Assembly: GCA_963628035.1 (NCBI GenBank)
Contig: CAVGED010000130.1
Location: 1 to 29,498, forward strand
Source of the DNA: 14-2 sp963628035
GTDB lineage: Bacteria > Bacillota > Clostridia > Lachnospirales > Lachnospiraceae
Direction: 5' to 3'
DNA: 29,498 bases
A program made the position numbers and the translations under genes. Numbering within the stretch: the first letter of the stretch is position 1; each line of letters begins with the position of its first letter. Below, piece by piece: positions 12,777-20,801 of this stretch. The notes under the pieces are model-generated. The model had not been told where the DNA came from, made no database searches, and saw only the letters and a program-made list of their open reading frames with translations.

Positions 12777-13283
12777 ATGGCGAATGATGAAAACTTAAAA
12801 GGTCATGGATTCCACGAACGAACAGCGAGGGAACAGCGAGAGATTGCTGTCATCGGTGGGAGAGCTTCCGGGGAAGCCCGGAGGAAAAAAGCGGACTTCC
12901 GGAAGACCCTGAACGCGCTCCTCACCGCCGAGATTGACAATCCGGAATGGACGCCGATATTTAAGTCTCTGGGGCTGGAAAGCACGCTGGAAAGTGCCGT
13001 CAACATGGCCATGATAAAACAAGCGTTGGCCGGGGACGTGAAGGCCTATGAGGCGATCGCGAAGTACGCCGGACAGAGCTCTCGGACATCTGCTGATGAT
13101 GAAGAGCAGCGCATCCGGACAGACCGGGCGAAGCGGGCACGCGATCAGGAGATCGGAGATACAGACGGCCAGGAAGAGAACATCCAGAGTTTCTTAAGGG
13201 CAATGCATCCGACAGAGGAAGATCTGTCCGGCTTGTTTGAGGAGGAAGGAAATGCTGAAGAAGAAGCGACCAGCGAAATTTAA
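12777..13283 (+). CDS. Terminase small subunit-like protein
   Basis: A 168-residue protein. 'GGRASGEARRKKADFRKTLN', 'NMAMIKQALAGDVKAYEAIA' and KYAGQ form the typical core of small terminase-like proteins just before TerL in Clostridia phages; the C-terminus is acidic (EEEGNAEEEATSEI). It would recognise phage DNA and start packaging with the large subunit. ATG 12777 follows GAAGGTGGTGGG; the in-frame extension back to 12693 runs through the terminator and is rejected. The 3' end overlaps the large-subunit gene by 32 bases. Identification rests on pattern and position. Confidence 0.78.
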   Translation: MANDENLKGHGFHERTAREQREIAVIGGRASGEARRKKADFRKTLNALLTAEIDNPEWTPIFKSLGLESTLESAVNMAMIKQALAGDVKAYEAIAKYAGQSSRTSADDEEQRIRTDRAKRARDQEIGDTDGQEENIQSFLRAMHPTEEDLSGLFEEEGNAEEEATSEI

Positions 13284-14568
13284 ATTTATGCCGTTCTCTG
13301 AACAGCAGCGGCGCCTGATCCACTGGTGGAGACCGGTGGTGAAGGTATCGGAAAACAACTATGTGATCGCGGATGGATCTATCCGGTCAGGGAAGACGGT
13401 CGCCTGCATCATCGGGTTCCTTACCTGGTCGCAGGAGATGTTTTCCGGGGATTCTTTCATTCTGGCCGGAAAGACCATGGGCGCCCTGAAAAAGAATGTG
13501 ATCCGCCCTATGCTACAGATCCTGGAAGCGTGGGGATGGCCATACACGTACATCCGCTCCGGAACGGATGCACGTATCGAGATCGGGACGAACGCGTATT
13601 ACCTGTACGGTGCCAACACAGAAGCTGCCCAGGACGCGCTGCAAGGGCTTACGGCCGCAGGAGCTTACCTGGATGAAGCGGCGCTGTTCCCGAAAAGCTT
13701 TGTGGATCAGGCAATCGCCAGATGTTCTGTTGACGGCTGGAAGTTCTGGATGAACTGCAACCCGGCAAGCCCGCATCACTTTATCTGCGAGGAATATCTG
13801 GATCCGGAAGAAATGCGGCGAAAGAAAGTGTATCACCTACACTTCACGATGGATGACAATTTTTCCATATCGCCAAAACGGAAGGAAGAGTATAAAAACG
13901 CATGGCCGGTTGGCAGCGTGTTCTACAAGCGATTCATCCTCGGTCACTGGGTGTCAGCAGACGGACTGATCTACCAGCAGTTTGCGGATCATCCTCAGGA
14001 TTACCTGGTTGACCGAAAGTGGCTGGATGAAAACGAAATAGCGTATGCAGTGATTGGAGTCGATTTCGGTGGCACGAAGTCGGCTCATTCTTTTACTCTT
14101 ACCGGGTTTACCAAGGGGTACAAGCAGGTAGTTGTCCTGGACGAGTATTACTGCAAGAAGCGGATCAACCCGACGCAGCTTCAGGACGACTTCATAGATT
14201 TCGTCCGACGGGCACAGGCAAGATACAAGGTCTACGAGGCCTACTGTGACAGCGCCGAACAGACGCTGATATCCGGCCTTGAAACGGCGTGTATGCAGGC
14301 GCATGTGGCCATTGATATCCGCAACGCCATCAAGGGTCCGATCAACGACCGGATCGCGTTCTACAACAGCCTGATCGCGCAGCACCGCTGGAAGGTGATG
14401 AAACACTGTGAGCATATCATAGCAGCGTTTGAACAGGCGGTGTACGACGACAAGAAAAAGAACATGGATGTCCGGCTGGATGACGGTGAAATGAACGTGG
14501 ACAGCCTGGACAGCACCGAATACAGCACGGAGAGCGTGCAGGAAGAAATTTTATACATAGCAGCATAG
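13252..14568 (+). CDS. terL: Terminase large subunit (PBSX-like)
   Basis: A 438-residue packaging motor and nuclease. The ATPase has a Walker A-like 'DGSIRSGKTVA' (Lys48) and Walker B 'AYLDEAALFP' (Asp141, Glu142), followed by 'WKFWMNCNPASPHHF' as coupling motif. The RNase H-like nuclease shows 'VIGVDFGGTKSAHSF' (Asp271) and 'YCDSAEQ' (Asp333). This sequence type belongs to the PBSX/Terminase_6-like group of Firmicutes phages. ATG 13252 follows GAGGAGGAAGGA; the upstream TTG 13237 lies in front of the ribosome site and is rejected. Followed after 13 bases by the portal gene, its docking partner on the procapsid. Confidence 0.96.
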   Translation: MLKKKRPAKFKFMPFSEQQRRLIHWWRPVVKVSENNYVIADGSIRSGKTVACIIGFLTWSQEMFSGDSFILAGKTMGALKKNVIRPMLQILEAWGWPYTYIRSGTDARIEIGTNAYYLYGANTEAAQDALQGLTAAGAYLDEAALFPKSFVDQAIARCSVDGWKFWMNCNPASPHHFICEEYLDPEEMRRKKVYHLHFTMDDNFSISPKRKEEYKNAWPVGSVFYKRFILGHWVSADGLIYQQFADHPQDYLVDRKWLDENEIAYAVIGVDFGGTKSAHSFTLTGFTKGYKQVVVLDEYYCKKRINPTQLQDDFIDFVRRAQARYKVYEAYCDSAEQTLISGLETACMQAHVAIDIRNAIKGPINDRIAFYNSLIAQHRWKVMKHCEHIIAAFEQAVYDDKKKNMDVRLDDGEMNVDSLDSTEYSTESVQEEILYIAA

Positions 14569-14581
14569 GAGGAGATGGACC

Positions 14582-16030
14582 ATGGGCAATAAGATCCAGC
14601 AGTATCTGGCGGATAACAATTACAATACTGCCCCGGACGTCACATATCAGCACATCGACGAGTGGCTGGAATGGTACCAGGGGGATGTTGAGAAGTTCCA
14701 CCGGTATAAGATCTATAACGGCGTCGTTACGACAGAGCACCAGCGTTACAGCATGGGCATGGCTAAGAAGATCTGTGAGGACTGGGCGAATCTGATCCTG
14801 AACGAGAAGGTCTCCATCAAGGCCGGGGAGTATGAAAAACGCTTGGAAGAGATCCTGGAAGCAAATAACTTCCACGTCCGGGCGAATCAGCTCCTGGAGA
14901 TAGCTTTCGCTCTGGGAACAGGAGCCTTCGTGGAGTACAAGTCGGCAGATGGCGGCGTCGTTATTGATTACATCCGGGCGGACATGATATATCCCCAGTC
15001 CTGGGACAACGGGGATGTCGCAGAATGTTCCTTCGGGACAACGCGGGTGATCGACGGGAAAGAGTGTATCTATCTGCAGATCCACCGACGTGGAAACGCC
15101 GAAGAAGGTGAAAACCCGGATGAATACTACATCGAGAATAAGTTCATTGACGCGGAATCCCTGAAAGAGATGGATCCTCCGGAAGAGATAGAGTCGCTGG
15201 TACCAACCGGGTATAGCAGAGCGTTGTTCCAGATCATCACGCCGAACATCTGCAACAACATTGATCTGGACAGCCCGCTCGGGATCTCTGTGTATGCCAA
15301 CAGCATTTCACAGCTGAAGGGCTGTGACCTGGTATATGACAGCTACATCAACGAGTTCATTCTTGGCCGGAAGCGCATCCTGGTGCCAATATCGGCCGCC
15401 AAGATCGAGATGCAGAAGGACGGTGCTGTGGCGCCCACGTTTGACCCGCACGACACGGTATATTACCAGATGCCGGGTGACAGACAGGACAGCCTGCAGC
15501 TGACAGAGGTGGACATGAAGATCCGCGCCACGGAGCATGAGCTTGGGATCCAGCGGAGCCTCGATCTGTTAAGTCTGAAGGTTGGCATGGGTACCGGAAG
15601 ATACCAGTTCAATTCTTCCGGCGTCAAGACGGCAACGGAGGTTATTTCCGACAAGTCCGACCTGTACCAGAACCTGAAGAAGCATGAGATCCTGATCAAG
15701 GCAGCAATAACCGCTATGGTCCAGGCGGTAGCATTTCTCGATACAGGAAATGAGGTGGAGGTTACCGTTGATTTCGACGACTCCATCATTGAGGACACGA
15801 ACACAACGATCGACCGGAACATCAAGCTGGTGTCTGCCGGTCTTCGTTCAAAGCTGTCAGCGATCAAGGAGATCGACAAATGCCAGGAGACGGATGCCCA
15901 GAAAGAATTGGAGCTCATCGCCCAGGACGGGCAGATCTCCGGGCAGGACATTGACTGGACACAGGACGAGGAACAGGATGGTGAGGTAGATGGATCTTCT
16001 GGAGAATCAACAGGCGGCGGAGACGATTGA
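14582..16030 (+). CDS. Portal protein (SPP1/A118-like)
   Basis: A 482-residue protein with the order seen in SPP1 gp6-like portals: N-terminal 'TYQHIDEWLEWYQGDVEKFH', wing region with 'YSMGMAKKICEDWANLILNE', a central crown/stem with 'LGISVYANSISQLKGCDLVY', and 'QFNSSGVKTATEVISDKSDL', ending in a disordered acidic Gly/Ser tail. It forms the dodecameric ring through which DNA enters and leaves the head and on which the terminase docks. AGGAGGAGATGGACC precedes the ATG. Its last 41 bases overlap the minor capsid gene, indicating coupling of translation. Confidence 0.93.
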   Translation: MGNKIQQYLADNNYNTAPDVTYQHIDEWLEWYQGDVEKFHRYKIYNGVVTTEHQRYSMGMAKKICEDWANLILNEKVSIKAGEYEKRLEEILEANNFHVRANQLLEIAFALGTGAFVEYKSADGGVVIDYIRADMIYPQSWDNGDVAECSFGTTRVIDGKECIYLQIHRRGNAEEGENPDEYYIENKFIDAESLKEMDPPEEIESLVPTGYSRALFQIITPNICNNIDLDSPLGISVYANSISQLKGCDLVYDSYINEFILGRKRILVPISAAKIEMQKDGAVAPTFDPHDTVYYQMPGDRQDSLQLTEVDMKIRATEHELGIQRSLDLLSLKVGMGTGRYQFNSSGVKTATEVISDKSDLYQNLKKHEILIKAAITAMVQAVAFLDTGNEVEVTVDFDDSIIEDTNTTIDRNIKLVSAGLRSKLSAIKEIDKCQETDAQKELELIAQDGQISGQDIDWTQDEEQDGEVDGSSGESTGGGDD

Positions 16031-17723
16031 TGGAATATATCAGGATCTGGAAGCCAGCCTGTTGCAAAACATCGCGCGTCACCTTAAGGACTGGGAGCAG
16101 CCCATCGATACTGATCGCTGGCTCATGCAGAAGCTGGCAGAGATCGGGAAGCTGAACAGGGAAAATATCCGGATCATCGCCCAGATGTCCGGATTGAGCC
16201 AGACAGCGGCGGAGCGCATGCTGAGCGAGGCGGCGGAGGAAGCTGTCAAGCAGATAGATCCGGGACTGCGCTACATGGCGCGGCAGAACCTGGCCGGTGA
16301 GATGGTGGCTGCACCCAAAAGCAAGAACGTGAAGCAGGTTATGGGGAATCTGAAAAAGCAGTCCAAGGACACCCTGAACCTCTGTAACACAACCATGCTG
16401 TACAAGGCGCAGGACGCTTACAAGAGCACCATCCGGGATATCGCCCAGGAGGCACACAAGATCCTTAACAGCAGTGCTGCCGACGTTGTAACCGGTGCGG
16501 AATCCCGGCAACAGGCCATGCGCAAGTGCATCAAGCAGCTCAACGATAAGGGCATAGCTGCATACGTGGACAAGCGCGGCCGTAACTGGACGCCGGAGGC
16601 ATATGTGAACATGGCCATGCGTAACACGGCCAGGCAGACCGCTGAAGAAGTTCAGACAGCCAGGTGCAGGGATGCTGGCGTAAACCTCATCCAGATCGAC
16701 AGCCATTCTGGAGCGCGTCCAAAATGCGCCAAGGACCAGGGCAAGATATTCTCCCTGGACAACACCAGCGGGGAGACCACGGATCTGCACGGGAAGAAGA
16801 TCCGATATTATCCGTGGAACTCATCCAGCTACGGCAAACCGGACGGGATCCTCGGGATCAACTGCCGGCACCACAAGTGGCCGTTCTCTCCGGGGATCAG
16901 CATCCAGCGGTATTTTCCGACCGAGGACATGGACGCCAACAATGAGCTGTACAAGCGGACACAGATCCAGCGTGCTCTGGAACGGGACGTCCGCAAGCAG
17001 AAACGCGAGTGCATGCTCTACGACGAAGTCGGGGACAAGGAGGCCTTCGAAGAAGCTGCCGTCAAGCTGAAGCAGAAGGAAGCGAACCTGCGGCAGTACG
17101 TTGACAAGGATCCGGATCTGCACCGGAGGAAAGACCGGGAGCAGGTGGTGGGCTTCGATAAGCGGATATCGGCGGAGGCTGTAGCGGCTGATAAAAGAAG
17201 GTATAATGAATTTGTAAAAAAAGTTGGGAAAAAAGATGCTCCAAGCTTTACAAAATATAGTGAGGCGGGGTATAATAAGACCAATGAATACAAAGAATTA
17301 AAAGCTTTGGCGGAATACAGGAAAAAGGTTCCGGACGCGGGTATGGAACATTACAAGCTCAATTGTTTCATGCATGATAACAAACTCGTGAAGGGGAATG
17401 TAGTTCCTATCAAGCAGCATCATGCGTACATATTGGAGGATAGAGCCTATAAAAAAGATCCAGCACATATCATGAAACGTATGCATGAACGCGGTATTAC
17501 GGGTGATCAGGTTCAATATAACGTTGATCATGCGGTGGTATGTATTTCCCAGTATGAGGGCACTAGGCTATTGTATTATTCACCAGAGGGAGCTACCGTT
17601 CTTACAAGAACCAAGGATTATGGTGACGTAGAGTGGATAGCAAAAACAACGTGGTCGAAGTATGACTATGATGAAAAATCAGAAGCCATAGTAAAGGAGG
17701 CATTGAAGTATGTACAGTTATGA
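15990..17723 (+). CDS. Minor capsid protein (Phage_min_cap2-like) with C-terminal toxin-like domain
   Basis: A 577-residue protein. Residues 1-about 390 look like the minor head protein that accompanies A118-like portals: 'MAMRNTARQTAEEVQTARCR', 'IDSHSGARPKCAKDQGKIFS', 'GILGINCRHHKWPFSPG', then a helical stretch (RALERDVRKQKRECMLYDEV). From about residue 399 composition changes sharply (a 60-base line at 17041 is 58% GC, one at 17221 is 37%) and an unrelated domain begins: 'SFTKYSEAGYNKTNEYKELK', 'AHIMKRMHERGITGDQVQ', 'RLLYYSPEGATVLTRT', 'EWIAKTTWSKYDYDE'. A helix followed by strands with His, Arg, Thr/Lys is what BECR-fold (Barnase-EndoU-colicin E5/D-RelE) nuclease toxins show; such fusions to phage head proteins are known as polyvalent or PBECR proteins. 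Toxin activity is inference. Confidence 0.88.
   Translation: MDLLENQQAAETIDGIYQDLEASLLQNIARHLKDWEQPIDTDRWLMQKLAEIGKLNRENIRIIAQMSGLSQTAAERMLSEAAEEAVKQIDPGLRYMARQNLAGEMVAAPKSKNVKQVMGNLKKQSKDTLNLCNTTMLYKAQDAYKSTIRDIAQEAHKILNSSAADVVTGAESRQQAMRKCIKQLNDKGIAAYVDKRGRNWTPEAYVNMAMRNTARQTAEEVQTARCRDAGVNLIQIDSHSGARPKCAKDQGKIFSLDNTSGETTDLHGKKIRYYPWNSSSYGKPDGILGINCRHHKWPFSPGISIQRYFPTEDMDANNELYKRTQIQRALERDVRKQKRECMLYDEVGDKEAFEEAAVKLKQKEANLRQYVDKDPDLHRRKDREQVVGFDKRISAEAVAADKRRYNEFVKKVGKKDAPSFTKYSEAGYNKTNEYKELKALAEYRKKVPDAGMEHYKLNCFMHDNKLVKGNVVPIKQHHAYILEDRAYKKDPAHIMKRMHERGITGDQVQYNVDHAVVCISQYEGTRLLYYSPEGATVLTRTKDYGDVEWIAKTTWSKYDYDEKSEAIVKEALKYVQL
17247..17276 (+). promoter_or_regulatory. Internal sigma-A promoter inside the toxin-like domain
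   Basis: TTTACA (17247-17252; five of six -35 bases), an 18-base spacer and a perfect TATAAT (17271-17276). Transcripts would start near 17283, cover the 3' part of the minor capsid gene and the Cys-rich gene, and end at the terminator 17898-17929. The AT-rich setting raises the chance of coincidence. Confidence 0.5.
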
Positions 17724-17895
17724 AGATAGATACTGTCCTGTAGCAAAGTCCAGTATAGGCAGTGAAACTTGTTACGAAATGGTTATGTGTATATGCGGTT
17801 GCTTCAAGGCTTCATCAGTACCAGAAGTTGAGTTTGAAGTAAACGAAGAAACCAGAAAGATATGTGACGCATGTCCCTATAGTGACTTGGATTGA
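17710..17895 (+). CDS. Small Cys-rich protein after the capsid-toxin gene (possible antidote)
   Basis: A 61-residue protein, MYSYEDRYCPVAKSSIGSE at the start, with seven Cys residues: 9, 21, 27, 29, 31, 52 and 55. 'CICGC' and 'CDACPY' suggest zinc or Fe-S binding; the middle 'VPEVEFEVNEE' is acidic. I do not recognise the family. It overlaps the end of the minor capsid-toxin gene by 14 bases, has its own AAAGGAGG site nine bases before the ATG, shares the low GC of the toxin-like domain, and is closed off by a terminator. Position and common composition make it a candidate immunity protein acquired with the toxin part; a structural or metal-binding helper is equally possible. Confidence 0.68.
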   Translation: MYSYEDRYCPVAKSSIGSETCYEMVMCICGCFKASSVPEVEFEVNEETRKICDACPYSDLD

Positions 17896-17897
17896 TA

Positions 17898-17929
17898 ACC
17901 ACCAGTCAGAAATGGCCGGTGGTATTTTT
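17898..17929 (+). terminator. Intrinsic terminator after the Cys-rich gene
   Basis: ACCACCAGTC and GGCCGGTGGT pair over ten positions with one mismatch and one G-U pair around AGAAAT, followed by A and TTTTT. It begins three bases after the stop codon. Standing in the middle of the head operon, it must be read through or the downstream genes need another source of transcription. Confidence 0.75.
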
Positions 17930-17955
17930 ATACCCTTTTGAGGAGGTGGTGCAAA

Positions 17956-18282
17956 TTGATTGTAGTTGATCTTGATCAAAACGGCATAACGGTGGACGGT
18001 CATTCCGGGTATGCCGAACAGGGGAAGGATATCGTATGTGCTGCGGTGTCCGTGCTGGCACAGACGCTGGCATTCTCCCTGGAAGAACTTACAGATGACC
18101 GAATAATCCTCACACAGCGTGAGGGACATATGAGAATCGATTATAAGAACCTATCGGAGCGCGGCCAGCTCCTGGTAGATTCTTTTTTTATTGGCATCTG
18201 CGGGGTAGCAGAAAGCTATCCGGGATACCTACAAATCGCCGGACGGGCGTTAAGCGGAAGGAGAGACGATCATGAAGTATAA
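17956..18282 (+). CDS. prp: Prp-family cysteine protease (phage structural protein processing)
   Basis: A 108-residue protein starting at TTG: 'GHSGYAEQGKDIVCAAVSVL' holds the Prp catalytic pair, His16 in G-H-x-G-Y-A and Cys28 in D-I-V-C-A-A. Prp proteases of Firmicutes trim the N-terminus of ribosomal protein L27, and phage 80alpha capsid and scaffold proteins are cut by the host Prp at a similar motif. Here the protease is encoded by the phage itself, directly before the scaffold and capsid genes, whose products carry matching L-Q-x-F-A N-termini. TTG 17956 is chosen because AGGAGGTGG lies six bases upstream; the TTG at 17938 is before this site. Overlaps the scaffold gene by 11 bases. Confidence 0.9.
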   Translation: MIVVDLDQNGITVDGHSGYAEQGKDIVCAAVSVLAQTLAFSLEELTDDRIILTQREGHMRIDYKNLSERGQLLVDSFFIGICGVAESYPGYLQIAGRALSGRRDDHEV

Positions 18283-18898
18283 GACCATGAAAGAAAAATT
18301 GTATGCCTTTGACCTCCAGCTCTTTGCTGAAGGTGGGGAAGGCTCCGACGGAGATGATTCCGGAGACGGCGACGGAACCGGTGACGATGGCGCCGATGAC
18401 GATGCCGAAGATGATGCTGACGAACCAAAGTACACGGAAGCCGACATGGAAGCTGCTGTGAAGAAGCGGCTTGCCAGGGAGCGCAGGAAATGGCAGCGCC
18501 AGCAGGCAAAGAATCGGAGTAATTCTGATCCCGACGGCGGGGATGACGCCGGAGACGGCAATGGGACAACGCATAAGACGGACGCGGACAAAGAAAAGGT
18601 TGCAGGGCTTGAGATAAAGCTTGCCTGTTATGAGCAGGGCGTAGCCAAGGATTCCGTGGACGATGTCGCTGCGCTTGCCAAAGCTTATATGGCGGCAGAT
18701 GAGGAACTGGATCTGGAAGACGCCATTGAAAAAGTTGTCAAGAAATATCCTCAGTTCCGGAAGGGCGCTGCAGAGCCCGACGATAGTACAGATGCACAAG
18801 GCAAAAGCTGGGGTCAGAGGCAGAAAGGAAAGTCCAAAAACCTGAGTGGAGTGGAAGCTGCCTTCCTGAAAAAGAACCCCGGGCTGAAAATCGATTAA
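18272..18898 (+). CDS. Capsid scaffold protein (DUF4355-like), with LQLFA processing motif
   Basis: A 208-residue acidic, helical protein of the kind that scaffolds procapsid assembly: N-terminal 'LYAFDLQLFAEGGEGSDG', a very acidic Asp/Gly-rich stretch (residues 20-50), coiled-coil-like 'DMEAAVKKRLARERRKWQRQ', a second helical region with 'VDDVAALAKAYMAADEELDL', and a basic C-terminus. The Leu15-Gln-Leu-Phe-Ala19 sequence closely resembles the Prp cleavage motif in L27 (...LQFF-A...), so removal of the first 18 residues by the neighbouring protease is predicted. AAGGAGAGACG precedes the ATG. Scaffold proteins commonly stand between portal/minor head genes and the major capsid gene, as here. 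Confidence 0.88.
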   Translation: MKYKTMKEKLYAFDLQLFAEGGEGSDGDDSGDGDGTGDDGADDDAEDDADEPKYTEADMEAAVKKRLARERRKWQRQQAKNRSNSDPDGGDDAGDGNGTTHKTDADKEKVAGLEIKLACYEQGVAKDSVDDVAALAKAYMAADEELDLEDAIEKVVKKYPQFRKGAAEPDDSTDAQGKSWGQRQKGKSKNLSGVEAAFLKKNPGLKID

Positions 18899-18920
18899 GA
18901 AAGGTTAAAAAGGTGAGATC

Positions 18921-20057
18921 ATGAGATTGATCAAAGGATTTAAGATGTTTTTACAGATGTTTGCACACCAGGCGCAGGAGCGGTACTCCCAGCTGGTGCT
19001 GGCGAAGCTCCGGAGCGAGCTGGTGCTGAAGGACGGGGTCGTATTCAACAATGACTACGAAGGATCCCCGAAGGCCGGAAGTGTAAAGATTCCGAAGCGT
19101 GATGAAGAGGTCGTTGTCAGTGATTATGACAAGGCCAACGGTATCACCGGAACACATGGATCGACCGGATACGAAACGATGGTGATCGGTAAGGACAAGG
19201 CCGTGAACGAGGTCATTGATGGCTATGACGCGCAGTCCGTACCGGACAACCTGGTTGCCGATCGTCTGGATTCCGCATCATATAGCATGGCGAAGCAGAT
19301 TGATACCGATGGCGGTACAACCCTGCTGGCCGCCGCAACCATAGACAACGAGACCGAGCTGACGAAGGATAACGTCTACAGCAAGATTGTAGATCTTCGT
19401 ACCCGGATGAATAAGGCGAATATCCCGAACGACGGAAAGCGCTATCTGCTGGTTCTTCCGGACGCGATGGGTCTCATCCTGAAGTCCCCGGAGTTTATCT
19501 CCGCGTCCAGCTTGGGTGACGAAGTGAAGCAGACCGGAGCCATCGGTAAGATTGCTGGCTTTTTGGTGATCGAGTGGAACGACACCACGCCCGGCCTTCA
19601 GATGTTGGCCGGACACCCGCGTTTCGCGACCCGCGCTATGGAGTTTGCTGTTGATATCCACGTTCAGGATCTGAACGGATCCGGCAATTATATCGGCGCA
19701 TCTGCGGTGCAGGGTCGTAAGGTCTACGATCACAAGGTGCTGCGCTCCGTCGCTATCCGCGCGATCTTCGCTCCGGGTTCCCTTACCCTGGCAGCTGCGG
19801 CCGGATCTACGACCGGTACCACGAAGCTGACGGTGTCCGGCGGTTCCGGATCTACGTTCCAGTACAAGGTGAATCCGTCGGGAAGAGCCGTGTATAGCAC
19901 GACCAGCGCAGGTTACGCGGGAACCGCTCTTACAAGCGGCACGACCGAGATCGAAGTGCACGAGGGAGATATCATCGAGGTTGCCAACATGGTTTCTTCC
20001 AAGGTCACCAACGTCGGTTACTACACTGTGAAGGCTGCGGACATCAAGGCCGCATAA
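18921..20057 (+). CDS. Major capsid protein with C-terminal decoration-like domain
   Basis: A 378-residue protein. Residues 1-about 285 look like the HK97-fold coat protein of A118-like phages: 'AQERYSQLVLAKLRSELVLK', 'AGSVKIPKRDEEVVVSDYDK', 'DGKRYLLVLPDAMGLILKSP', 'LQMLAGHPRFATRAMEFAVD'. The N-terminus contains 'MFLQMFAHQ' (Leu11-Gln-Met-Phe-Ala15), a Prp-like cleavage motif. From residue 287 on, a Ser/Thr/Gly-rich beta domain begins ('LAAAAGSTTGTTKLTVSGGS', 'YKVNPSGRAVYSTTSAGYAG'), which resembles Ig-like or decoration domains fused to coat proteins and displayed on the shell. AAAGGTGAGATC precedes the ATG. Confidence 0.92.
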   Translation: MRLIKGFKMFLQMFAHQAQERYSQLVLAKLRSELVLKDGVVFNNDYEGSPKAGSVKIPKRDEEVVVSDYDKANGITGTHGSTGYETMVIGKDKAVNEVIDGYDAQSVPDNLVADRLDSASYSMAKQIDTDGGTTLLAAATIDNETELTKDNVYSKIVDLRTRMNKANIPNDGKRYLLVLPDAMGLILKSPEFISASSLGDEVKQTGAIGKIAGFLVIEWNDTTPGLQMLAGHPRFATRAMEFAVDIHVQDLNGSGNYIGASAVQGRKVYDHKVLRSVAIRAIFAPGSLTLAAAAGSTTGTTKLTVSGGSGSTFQYKVNPSGRAVYSTTSAGYAGTALTSGTTEIEVHEGDIIEVANMVSSKVTNVGYYTVKAADIKAA

Positions 20058-20071
20058 GGAGGTGGCGGGGG

Positions 20072-20455
20072 ATGCCCTACGTGACGGAAAACTATTACAC
20101 TTACACCTTTTACGGGGAGCCGGTAGATCCTGCCGACTTCCCGGAACTCTGTGAGAGAGCGGGCGAAATCGTGGAAGAGATGGCCATGTACCGGCTGACC
20201 CCGGGAACCTTTGCAGCGATGCCGGACCATATCCAGGAGCGCGTAAGGAAAGCCGTGTGTGCCCAGATCGAGTATCTGGGCGCCAACGGTGGCAGCGACC
20301 TTGATAACGGCGGCGGGAACATCCAGAGTGCGACCCTGGGGAAGTTCAGTTATGCGTCTGGCGCGAATGCCAACGGCAGCGCCCAGCAGTCCATCTACTC
20401 CCCCAGGGCGCTTCGCTACCTCGCTCCTACGGGGCTGCTGTACCGGGGGAGGTGA
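20072..20455 (+). CDS. Head-tail connector/adaptor protein
   Basis: A 127-residue protein: N-terminal 'PVDPADFPELCERAGEIVEE', a helical core with 'MPDHIQERVRKAVCAQIEYL', Gly/Asn-rich region and 'SIYSPRALRYLAPTGLLYRG' at the end. This arrangement (short helical bundle and C-terminal 'SPRALRYLxPTGLLYRG' segment) is that of the connector proteins that bind under the portal ring in SPP1/A118-like phages (SPP1 gp15-type role). AAGGAGGTGGCGGGG precedes the ATG. Directly followed by the minor capsid/head-closure gene. Confidence 0.87.
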   Translation: MPYVTENYYTYTFYGEPVDPADFPELCERAGEIVEEMAMYRLTPGTFAAMPDHIQERVRKAVCAQIEYLGANGGSDLDNGGGNIQSATLGKFSYASGANANGSAQQSIYSPRALRYLAPTGLLYRGR

Positions 20456-20459
20456 TGCC

Positions 20460-20801
20460 ATGAAGCCGATACCGAAGAAGCTGCTGATCCACACCGTAAC
20501 CCATGCGAAGGCTGTGAAAGCAGACCGCTGGGGAACAAAGGATCTGACAGAGAAACAGGAACTTAAGCATGTCAGGATAGAACCATCCCGCCAGATCGTG
20601 CGGGACAAGAGCGGCGCCGAAATACAACTGGCAGCAACGTTATTCTATGACTGCACAAACAGCTCTCCTGCGGGTGTGCAGTTTGCGGTGGATGACATCA
20701 TCATATTCAACGGCCAGAAACACCAGGTGAAGACCGTGGAGCCGTTGTATGATGAGAGGAAGCTGCACCACTACGAAATGGGGTTGATTGCGTATGCCTA
20801 A
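20460..20801 (+). CDS. Head-closure protein (Minor_capsid_1 family)
   Basis: A 113-residue protein: 'MKPIPKKLLIHTVTHAK', 'RIEPSRQIVRDKSGAEIQLA', 'FNGQKHQVKTVEPLYDERKL' and HHYEMGL match the conserved sequence of the Minor_capsid_1 family well. These proteins close the head and connect to the tail (SPP1 gp16-type role). ATG 20460 follows GGGGGAGGTGATGCC; the long frame back to 20259 is a shadow of the connector gene. Overlaps the next gene by eight bases. Confidence 0.92.
   Translation: MKPIPKKLLIHTVTHAKAVKADRWGTKDLTEKQELKHVRIEPSRQIVRDKSGAEIQLAATLFYDCTNSSPAGVQFAVDDIIIFNGQKHQVKTVEPLYDERKLHHYEMGLIAYA

Noticed and set aside
15915..16790. Minus-strand frame of 291 codons across portal and minor capsid genes
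   Set aside because: Shadow in a GC-rich coding region; no ribosome site or recognisable domain.
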